In this document: positions 56,024-64,000 of the stretch, piece by piece
Layout of the letters: each line of letters starts with the position of its first letter
Position numbering within the stretch: position 1 is the stretch's first letter
Origin: Ophioderma brevispina
Taxonomy: Eukaryota; Echinodermata; Ophiuroidea; Amphilepidida; Ophiodermatidae
Direction of reading: 5' to 3'
NCBI GenBank assembly: GCA_023653785.1
Contig: JAMKCH010002905.1
Location: 62,001-126,000, forward strand
DNA length: 64,000 nt
Made by a program: the position numbers and the translations under genes
The notes under the pieces: model-generated
Databases searched by the model: none
The model's input: the letters and a program-made list of their open reading frames with translations, nothing else
Told to the model about the DNA's origin: nothing

Positions 56024-56692
56024 CTGCGAACATAAATGGTGTGATTACCATGAGTGAGGTATTATTATTGCAATCTCATTCAATCCTTAATTCTATATTC
56101 CCCAGATTAGAAATTGACGGAACGGAAAAATAAGCTGTTATTTATATTAAATAGTAGTTTGCATGGAGTTGATCTCAATTACTATTTGAGTCTTGATATT
56201 TAACAATGTACAATTAAAACCATCATAAGTTACACCATTTTTAACTCAAACGGGTTTGTACAACAGTTCTGTTGGTAATTGTTCTATAGTAAACTATAAT
56301 ACCTGTAAATGGTAATGAAACTCAAAAATTGTTATTTGTCAAAAAAGGGCTATTTTGTAATTTAGAATCGTGGAGTCTCTTCAACGCCAGCGCTTAGAAA
56401 CAAAAATTTCTGTTGTTCATTACAAAAATAGCGCCATATCATCGAAAATGACAAGCGTTGAACGACCAACAGACACAGTGGCGCTATTTTGCACTGAAGG
56501 GAAGTTTCCAGGGCCTTTCATTAGAATCGGGTATCCCCGGTTCTAATTCTTTCTAATGATAAAATTCCTACTTTGGTGACAAATAAAGAATGAGATGTTG
56601 AGCTTCACCACTATACTTTACTAACCAATTACCAACCTCTGAGATACAAAATAACATTTTTAATTGTGGCTCTCTTCAAAAAATATGTAATA

Positions 56693-57742
56693 TAGGTGTT
56701 CCCGATCGATTTCGCACAAGTTCATACAAATTCAACAATGTTTAGGTAAAATCGTCCCAAAAATCGAAAAAACAACACTGTGACATTTGCCAACTCGATT
56801 TCGTTTTTGGTCAAAACAACTTCAACCTGGGTCGCTCGAACTCGTCAATGGTAGCAACGGTTCGCCCCCGTCTTTAAATTCAAAACAAAATTCGTCGGGT
56901 TCATACATTCGTTGTACATGGCGAACCGATTTCGTCATTGGTCATCCGACACATTAAAAATATCATATGAATTCGTCGTATAGCCTGCATTGGGGGGTTA
57001 TCATGAATGTGTTTAAGGACTAACATTTGAAAAGGCCTTATAACAGGACAGTGACGTTATGACGGCAATTTTGTTATGATGTATCGCTCAGGGAGAAGGG
57101 TTGCACTATAATACATGGATTTTAAATTAAATTCGAAAGTTTGTGGTTGGATAGGGACAAATCAATCCAGATTTAAATTTGGATATACTAATTATGTTTT
57201 GAAATGTAGCCATGTCAAAATGATGAAAAACAACTTTTACTGTTCACAACTATATTTAAAAAATATTTTTAATAGGAGGTCACCGGGTTTCGCGATCAAC
57301 CTGGCTTGAAATGACCCAGCATCAACAATCGAACTCCACCAAGTTAGTCCATAAACCAACGTTTACCCCATTTTACCATGTTTAATCTGGAAGCAGTCAA
57401 TATTTTAGCTGAAACACAAACAGAAAGTTGAAAAGTAAGACAAGAAAATTCACCCGAAACACCTGGACTAATTGGAAAAGACCAAGTGTGAAACCGGTGA
57501 CCATAGACGTAATCCAACTACCATTATATCGCAGTTGAAGTCGGACTAAATTCATAACACGGGGACGTATTGAAGACCATAGATTGAAGTCTGTTTGACA
57601 TCGACTACTATTTGGAATGTCCAAAGACGAAAACGAGGTGGTAAAATGTACAGTTTCGATTTTTTGGGACGAATTTGAACTAAACAATTGTTAAATTCGG
57701 ATGAACATTGTGTGAAATCGAACGGGAAAACCTATATTATTG
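56693..57742. mobile_element. ~1-kb foldback in the ODC-like intron
   Basis: Two imperfect arms of ~300 bp are inverted: 56693-56990 (TATAGGTGTTCCCGATCGATTTCGCACA..) and 57440-57742 (ending TGTGAAATCGAACGGGAAAACCTATA). Recurrent words inside the arms are CGATTTCG, AATTCGTC and TCGTCCCAAAAATCG. The centre has one 64-codon plus frame (57115-57309) with no known domain. Non-autonomous DNA element. Confidence 0.7.
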
Positions 57743-57836
57743 GTGTAACATCCGCATAATATCCGCTCACTTCCCTTTAGATCATTCAGTCGAAGCAGTA
57801 ACATGTTTCAGTCACAGCATATCAATAACCGCTTAC

Positions 57837-57971
57837 CTTACACCAACTACATTAAGGTCCATTTTCTTGGCCACTTTCAGGAGATAGGACGCTTCATCGG
57901 GATCACAACCATATTTGAGGCTTAGCTGCGCCATGCTTGTACTATCGTCAGTACTAATTCGTAGAGTCAAG
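57837..57971 (-). CDS. ODC / antizyme-inhibitor-like exon (LRI..DDS)
   Basis: A 135-bp exon between acceptor ATATTTCTGACAG and donor GTAAG|GTAAGC encodes LTLRISTDDSTSMAQLSLKY, then GCDPDEASYLLKVAKKM, DLNVVGV. This is the ODC segment with the arginine (of LRI) that contacts the cofactor ring in known structures, and the conserved TDDS and FG/YG positions. Entry and exit are both phase 2, as in vertebrate ODC to my knowledge, and join the next exon through a split Ser codon. The frame is intact. No upstream ODC exon (lysine-bearing FYAVKCN region) was found in 57972-64000, so the 5' part lies outside the window or is lost. The 1.8-kb intron after it holds a ~1-kb foldback. Confidence 0.85.
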
Positions 57972-58473
57972 CTGTCAGAAATATAACAAGTATAACCATA
58001 ATTCTGTATTGTCATACCCTAAACCCTAAGTCACCTTTCCACTTTTCCGGTTGTCCATTTTGTGTAATACACGCAGCCTGCGCAGAACAACGAAATAAAT
58101 CAAAATAGGGCGCCATGGGAGGTCAATAGGTTAACTTGGTCAGACCGGTCCTCAGAACATCCCAAACGCCCAAAGAATACAAACGAATCACCTGTAGAAA
58201 TAACTGAAATGTTTAGGTAAACCAGGTGCATGTATTGTATTCTTCGCATTCTTAGATGATCTGGAGGGGGAACAAAAAGTCCATTCAACATAATTTAGCT
58301 TCCGTGAAAGAGCTGATTTTGATTGGCCGATGACCCATACGCATCTTCGTTCAGTTCACATTATTTACCGTTACACATCCAATATAAATCAGTAACAACC
58401 ATTAAAGTAGACTCCAACTGCAACGGTTTTGGAATGAGACAATATTTACATAACACTAGTGCATATCCCGTGT

Positions 58474-58740
58474 GTGACCTTTGACCTATGCGTGACCTAT
58501 GTGTGACCTTTGACCTCAGATTTGTTAGGTGCTCAGGTCAGCGGTCCTTTTGACCAAATTTGGTGATCGTACGGCATTTCTACGCAAATTGACCTCTAGA
58601 TGACCTTTGACCTTTTGGGTCACTCTAAAACCATGCTAACAAAGGTCAGCCTGTCCTACCCTACCTTTATGCAAAATATCAGCCCCATATGTCAAAGCAT
58701 AACGAAACGCATAGCCGGACAGATCTCATTTTAGTAGTAT
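58474..58740 (+). repeat. Dispersed repeat with TGACCTTTGACCT motifs
   Basis: GTGACCTTTGACCT occurs at ~58475 and ~58505, ATGACCTTTGACCTTTTGGG at ~58600, and a related sequence occurs at ~8536 and ~14200 (TTGACCTTTGACCTTGGTAT..GACC). The spacing AGGTCA-n-AGGTCA (inverted strand) is that of direct-repeat-1 nuclear-receptor sites. More likely these are internal motifs of an abundant repeat than functional sites. Confidence 0.55.
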
Positions 58741-59454
58741 AGATTGGTTGTGGTTGATAACAGAAAATATCGCACGAGCCTACAATCCTCGCAAAAGACT
58801 TGGAACACTTTAGAGACCTAGGGATAAACGTGTCCCCCAATCCCCCATGGAATGTTGAGAAACGACAAAACATGCCATCGGATGTTTCAAGGTGTCAAAA
58901 CAATGAAACGATGGAGAGAGGGAGGGAAAAGTAATGCTATAGCTTTCTCAGAACATTCATCACTAAACTATTCACGAACAAAAGTTCTTCATAACAATAC
59001 AAATGAAGAGCGCGCTCATTATTCTCATTACTGAATGGTGACGTTATTTTGTGATACACTTGGGGACGATTTCGAAAATTCGGCACATGTGTGTTCAGAC
59101 GTTCGAGAGACTTCTTAGACCTCAGGTGGTCAAAATTATATGCGCACTGATAATAAGAGTAATGCGCATGAGTCCAATCCAGAAATGGGGTTGAAAAAAG
59201 TACTCCTAAATCCCTGGGTACACGGGGGCTTTGGGCTAAAGCCCCCATCAAAATTCTCAAGAAAAAGAGGAAGAAGAAAGAGGAAGAGGAAAACGAAGAA
59301 GAAAAAGAAGATGATTTTATGGTACATTATTTGATTTTTTTCATGCAAATACGGATCAACAAGTGTCGGAAGAAGTACACAAGGGAAGGCGTTTTCAGGT
59401 CTTGAAAAACCCTAAAACCTCAGGCGGTCGCTCCGCTCGATAGCCGCTTCCTCT

Positions 59455-59735
59455 CATGGTTCGACATCTTTAGGTCCAGCCCCCCCCCCACCAATAAATT
59501 TCCTGGGCACGGACTATGTAAATACTCGTAGATTATGCGCGATTAATGTTCGCCTCATGGTTCGAACATTTTAGTCCAGCCCCCCGCAATAACATTTCCT
59601 GGGCACGCCTATGTAAATAATCGTATTTGAGGCTCGAAGTAATGTTCGCTCTTCATGGTCCGAACTCTTAGTCCAGCCCCGCTCAATAACATTTCCTGGA
59701 AGACCCTATGTAAATAATCGTATATTATAATGTGA
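59455..59735 (+). repeat. ~95-bp tandem repeat, three copies
   Basis: Each unit contains CTCATGGTTCGAAC, TTTAGTCCAGCCCC, AATAACATTTCCTGGGCACG and CTATGTAAATAATCGTA. Copies start near 59455, 59553 and 59651 and differ by small indels. Confidence 0.7.
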
Positions 59736-60226
59736 CTAGTGAGAGTGAGATGTACTATTTGTGTCGGTGTCACTTGGTAATGTTGAACACACTGTCTTCA
59801 TCTAGTGCAAGGTAACATGACGTTTACTACGCTGACATGGAACTATGCCCTTGCTATTTTTCGGCAGTGGAACCAAGTGAATTGGGAAATGCAATGGGAG
59901 TATTGATTGCTGTCATAATTATATGCGCGGAATGTGTTTGATACGAGTGTGCAGTTGCGGTGCGGCAAGATGGTTTTGCATGACACGTACACTGTACACA
60001 CAAAGGATTTATGCATTCGGCGGTGTGGATACTGCAACGCGGTTCAATTAAACTTAGGTCAGCCAGCCGTGGCTTGAACGAGCGCTATAGATAGCCGAGG
60101 GTCTTATGGTTATTTGCATAGGCCGTCGGTAACTAGCGTCGGTGGGACGATTACGCATAAATTACACATTATAAACGTCTAGCCCTTTTCTATTGCATTG
60201 ATTATCCATTGTATGTCTTTTGTAAA

Positions 60227-60361
60227 AGTTCGTGCCGACCTTTATTTTTGATAAAGTGGTCAGTAGCTTGACACATATCAAAAAACCTTTTTTGTTGTTT
60301 TTGATAATGTGATCAGTAGCTGACCACATTATCAAAAAATAAAGGTCTGGGCATCGAACTT
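60227..60361. repeat. Foldback, ~135 bp
   Basis: AAGTTCG.TGCC.GACCTTTATTTTTGATAAAGTGGTCAG is inverted as CTGACCACATTATCAAAAAATAAAGGTC..GGCATCGAACTT. A central TGATCAGTAGC adds a second, partial stem. Non-coding. Confidence 0.75.
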
Positions 60362-60516
60362 TAGAAACGAAAGAAATACAAACATAAGGCTAGAAACACT
60401 AGAGGAAAGGTGTAGAAATACCGTCTGCTATTGTTTAGGGGGTAGGGATTATTTCAATTATTATCGCATATGGGACACCTGCAATGATCATAACATCTGT
60501 TTTAATCAAAACAGAT

Positions 60517-61050
60517 AGAAATGAGACAAACAACAAACGTCTGTCAGGTGAATGCCACAGCGTACTGTCCGTTATCTGTGTGTAACAAGAAGGACTGTAT
60601 TCAAAAAAACAAATTCTGTTAGTGTAGTATAGACATAATATTTACGGGTCCAAAGGTCAATTCCAGAGACACGATTTAGATGTCAATATTCTTGAATGAA
60701 ATTTAGGAATATTAATGTTAGGGACACCAACAATGGCGTAAAATCTGCATATGCAAAGATAATAAATTGCAATTATAATACATTGTAACGAGACAAACAT
60801 AAACAATTTGTCAAGCTGAATGCCACAGTATACTTAAGTGATATGTGTGTCGTAAGGACGACTGTATTGAAAATACAACATCTGTAGTGTCAAAGAATGA
60901 CATTTTTACTGGTCAAAGGTGAATTCCACCAATAATGAGCGCGGATTTTGCAAATATATGCTAAATATATCAATTCATTACAAAAGAAGAAATGTTATAT
61001 ATTAAAAACACAGAGTTCAAGCTCAACGACCTTACCTTACTTTTGCTTTT
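60517..61050 (+). repeat. Two ~270-bp direct repeats
   Basis: GAGACAAACAACAAACGTCTGTCAGG (60521) and GAGACAAACATAAACAATTTGTCAAG (60791) begin parallel copies. Both contain TGAATGCCACAG, ATATGTGTGT/ATCTGTGTGT, GGACGACTGTATT, GTAGTGT..GACAT and GGTCAAAGGT. Non-coding, diverged. Confidence 0.6.
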
Positions 61051-61567
61051 TACGCCTCCACAAAACGATCAGTGGTGTCTTGACTTGCTCTTATTAAGTA
61101 TTCATTATCAAAATCGTCTTCTAAATCAAATACCGACACCGAACCAAATTTGTCACAACAAACCACAACCAACGTGACTGTTACACTCCTTATGCTAGCT
61201 GATTACAAAATACTTAGCTGTATTCAAAACAAGTCGTTGAGGCGTAACATTGTAAAGCTCTTCCGGCTTCAATTGATTGCCTTATTTCAATTTAGTTTTG
61301 AACCTTGAAATCCGATTATCCCTTTCTCAAAAGCTCGACTCATTATTTGTTACCCCTATTGTGAATGATCCTTTCAATAAAGTCTAGACTTTTACAACGA
61401 CCATATAAGCAAACGTGGGCATTAAAGTGTTTTTATTTGTGAAGAAAATGAATTAAATCATAGCTAAGTATCATGAAAATGTACAGAAGACGCAATATTT
61501 TAACATATTTTAAAGGTTTTAGCTTTCTTTTTTGCTCGACGTTTATGTTAATTAAAGAATAAGAAGT
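61051..61567. other. No recognisable gene
   Basis: AT-rich DNA; nothing supported. Confidence 0.4.
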
Positions 61568-61714
61568 AGGACATTATCAGAAATAATGTGTCTTGTTCAG
61601 GCGTGGTTCGCCCGTTAGTCGCTTGCAACTCGAGCCCCCGAAGGGGGAGAGACTTGCAAGCGACTAACGGGCTTACCACGCCTGAACAAGACACATTATT
61701 TCTGATAATGTCCT
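61568..61714. mobile_element. 147-bp near-perfect hairpin element
   Basis: Two 61-base arms (61568-61628 and 61654-61714) are inverted copies with only two mismatches (GGTTCGCCC against GGTAAGCCC). The 25-base loop contains CCCCCGAAGGGGG, itself a hairpin. Terminal sequence AGGACATTATCAGAAATAAT. The near-identity of the arms implies a young insertion or gene conversion. No target duplication was recognised. Confidence 0.88.
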
Positions 61715-62458
61715 GCTCTGATCCTTTAACTAATACATACAGGCTTCAATACAGTAGGTTTGTTTGTGCTATTAACAATAAAACGGGTGTGCGGTGTTCC
61801 AAGGACTTTATTCGAGGATTGTAGATCAAATATCCGGCGAGTCGAAGACGAGCCTGATAGTTTCTTGGAGAGGGCGATATTTCTGTTATCAACCGATTAA
61901 AAGCATCTATTATTATTATTATGCAACAAGAAATTTATTTGACAAAAAATAGTTTTAAAATGACTTCAAACTAATAAAATGAGAGCATTAACTTGACGAG
62001 TTGCATGATTGAATGCCCAATATTTTGCGTATTGTGAAGTATCGGGCACGCGCCAATCTTCTGATGCATAATAATGCTAGATAACATAATCAATCTTTAG
62101 AATTTTCTGTCAGGGTTTCGTAATTACGTTTTAATCAAATAACATCAGAATTAAAGAATTTGGCCTCCATCGCCTGCGCGATATTCATAAAACAATGCGC
62201 TGCCAGCGTTTGGTCCAGAGAGGCCCTTAAGTTTCAGGACCATCCGGTCCATGTCCAGTACCGCCAGCATTATTGGTAATAATAAGTGACGTATGGTCAT
62301 TTTGGTGTTGCTTTCAAAAGCCCGTTTTCTCGGAAACTTATTTTTCTATTTTTCGTACCGTACGCCACTAATACCACCGACGCTATGTCTGATGATGAAG
62401 GTTTTAGTGAAAAAAGAGTGCGATTACAACTATGGAAAAGGAAAAGTGGTTAGCGCCT
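61715..62458. other. No gene; (ATT)n microsatellite
   Basis: 61907-61922 is CTATTATTATTATTATG, a likely retroposon tail or simple repeat. The sequence upstream of it (61740-61905) is moderately GC-rich and might be a SINE body, but no Pol III boxes were recognised. Confidence 0.4.
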
Positions 62459-63354
62459 ATTAGTGTGGTTCGGTACGTCAATGAAGCAAGATCCCGTAGG
62501 ATTTTTGTGCTAAAATTGATTTTCTTGCTGTTTTGCATTCAACAGGGACCAGACTGTCCGAAAATGATGGGGTGCAAATTTTCGGACTGCTGTCCTCTTC
62601 ACCAAAGGGGGAAAATGTTAAAACAGGGAAAAATTTAAAATCGAGTAAAATTGTGTTTTAATGTACATTAATATGTTCGTCTCCTTATAAGGATTAGAAA
62701 AAGTATATATTTGCCTAGGTTATGATTTAGTTAAAGCGCTATAGCCCCATAATGGTTCAAGGTCACCCTGGGGTTAAATTTACCTCAGATGCTCAGATTT
62801 TATTAAAACTGGTGATAAGTTGTTTGTATTGTCTCACAGGATCCAAAAATGTATTGTTTTACAGTGTGTGACATTTGGTTGGCTAAGTACATAACAAAAT
62901 GTAGCAAGGGTCTACATGGTCTATGTGGGTCACACAAATTTTCCCTGGATGTCGCAATGGTGATATCACCAAATTAGTTAAAATGCATTTCTGTTTCAGT
63001 ATGACACAAGGAATCATTTGACACCACTTTCAAGAACATCGGAGCATTTACGCCCAGGGTGACCTTGAACCATTATGGGGCTATACCGCTTTAAAGGTTG
63101 GAACCTAGGCAAATATATATTTTTTTCTAATCCTTATGAGGAGACGAACGCTTTAGTGTACATTAAAACACAATTTGACTCGATTTTAAATTTTTCCTTG
63201 TACTAACATTTCCCCCTTTGAAGAAGGGGTCATCAGTCCGAAAAATTGCACCCTATCATTTTCTGACAGTTTAGGCCCTATTGAAACCCAAACAGCAACA
63301 AAATCAATTTTAGCATTAAAATCCAACGGGAATACACACCAAACCACACTATAT
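62459..63354. mobile_element. ~900-bp foldback element
   Basis: Arms of ~310 bp (62459-62773 and 63051-63354) are inverted copies at high similarity. Matching words include AAAATTGATTTTCTTGCTGT with ACAGCAACAAAATCAATTTT, CTAATCCTTAT.AGGAGACGAAC with its complement, and GCCCCATAATGGTTCAAGGT with ACCTTGAACCATTATGGGGC. The ~280-bp centre is unique and non-coding. A solo outer arm of the same family is at 26449-26636. Confidence 0.85.
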
Positions 63355-63689
63355 GTTTACAAGTGGGTATCAACCTGTAGTATGATAATATTGACTATAC
63401 TGTGCTATACAAATTCGCATGGGTTTATATTACGTAGCTTTCGAGTTGTAACTTTATGACAATGAAAGAATCTATGCCCCAAGGAACACTTTTCAGTATA
63501 CAAAATTCCTGTAATTGATGTTGCGAGTTACCCTATCAAATTGAGGTCCAATAAAGAAAACATTGATAACCATACAAAATACCTAGGTAAAATACAGTGT
63601 GAGTCAAAAAAAAAATCTTACATTCAGAATAAAAAAATAATTAAAATAGTTAATAATTGTTTGCTCAAATGTTTGTTATGGTTATAAAG
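63355..63689. other. No recognisable gene
   Basis: Nothing supported. Confidence 0.4.
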
Positions 63690-64000
63690 AAGGATAAACA
63701 GGCTTTCAGAAAACGTTTATTTGGTGTCATTTGGACTTTGGAGGAAGAAGTTACGCCTATTTTGCTGAGAGACTTAAAAATCCTGTTTGGCCGATTTGGA
63801 GCCAAAGAAAGATGCATCGTTTACATAGAGTAACATGGTCGTCAGCAGCGATTTGAGTGCAAACATTTAACACCAAATTATTATTAAACAATAGAAGGTG
63901 GGAGAGTAATTGAAGGATTATAAAAATAATATCCCAGAGATTACAAAAGAAAATGCTAAGTGAAAAAATGCTCAATTTCTCAAATAAGAAAGTCAAGATA
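63690..64000 (+). repeat. Second copy of the 54.2-54.5-kb repeat, cut by window end
   Basis: TTTGGTGTCATTTGGACTTTGG..GTTACGCCTATTTTGCTGAGAGAC..GATGCATCGTTTACAT..GATTATAAAAATAATATCCC matches the reverse complement of 54150-54470. It runs off the end of the window. Confidence 0.7.

Larger units (their letters stand above)
57972..60226. other. No gene; DR1-type motifs and small tandem repeat
   Basis: No further ODC exon was recognised. 58474-58620 carries repeated TGACCTTTGACCT words. 59225-59320 is a purine-rich AAGAAGAGGAAG tract following GGGGGCTTTGGGCTAAAGCCCCC, a hairpin. Confidence 0.5.

Overview
The window looks like a gene-poor, repeat-rich stretch of a metazoan nuclear genome. Evidence: spliced genes with GT-AG introns, Penelope-like and LINE retrotransposon remnants, a tRNA-derived SINE, a dead DDE transposase and many foldback (inverted-repeat) elements. 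A secreted fibrinogen-domain gene plus elements carrying GGCGCTATATAAA tails and TGACCTTTGACCT motifs fits a marine deuterostome invertebrate, perhaps an echinoderm. That assignment is inference. There are no bacterial operons, CRISPR arrays, rRNA genes or convincing free-standing tRNA genes.

Layout. 1-7060: no recognisable gene; small foldbacks and an extremely A-rich block (about 3990-5850). 7061-18516: a tandem duplication of a ~5.6-5.9 kb unit. Each copy carries a satellite of 107-bp monomers alternating as A/B dimers, interrupted at the same place by a ~330-bp inverted-repeat element. 18517-21000: decayed transposon proteins, including a DDE (Tc1/mariner/IS630-like) transposase on the minus strand split by a small MITE-like element. 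21564-26074 (minus): the only intact gene seen, a three-exon, 353-residue secreted fibrinogen-related protein whose introns hold a LINE tail, foldbacks and a SINE. 27784-30339: a decayed Penelope-like retroelement (RT plus GIY-YIG) with inverted terminal arms and an 11-bp flanking direct repeat. 30340-39000: several inverted-repeat elements, among them a ~1 kb element with TTAGGGT-rich subterminal repeats. 40061-40870: LINE remnant. 47725-50643 (minus): an unrecognised, probably multi-exon gene with a chromo/Tudor-knot-like segment. 50800-54800: degenerate tandem repeats and LINE fragments. 55848-57971 (minus): two neighbouring exons of an ornithine decarboxylase / antizyme-inhibitor gene. 58470-64000: repeats and foldbacks, including a 147-bp near-perfect hairpin and a ~900-bp foldback.

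The genes do not form one pathway. One theme recurs: the ODC exon at 55848-56023, the 49.5-kb exon and the satellite copies are all peppered with single-base insertions or deletions, while the fibrinogen gene is clean. Either these loci are decaying, or parts of the assembly carry uncorrected long-read indel errors. This affects how every frameshift here should be read.
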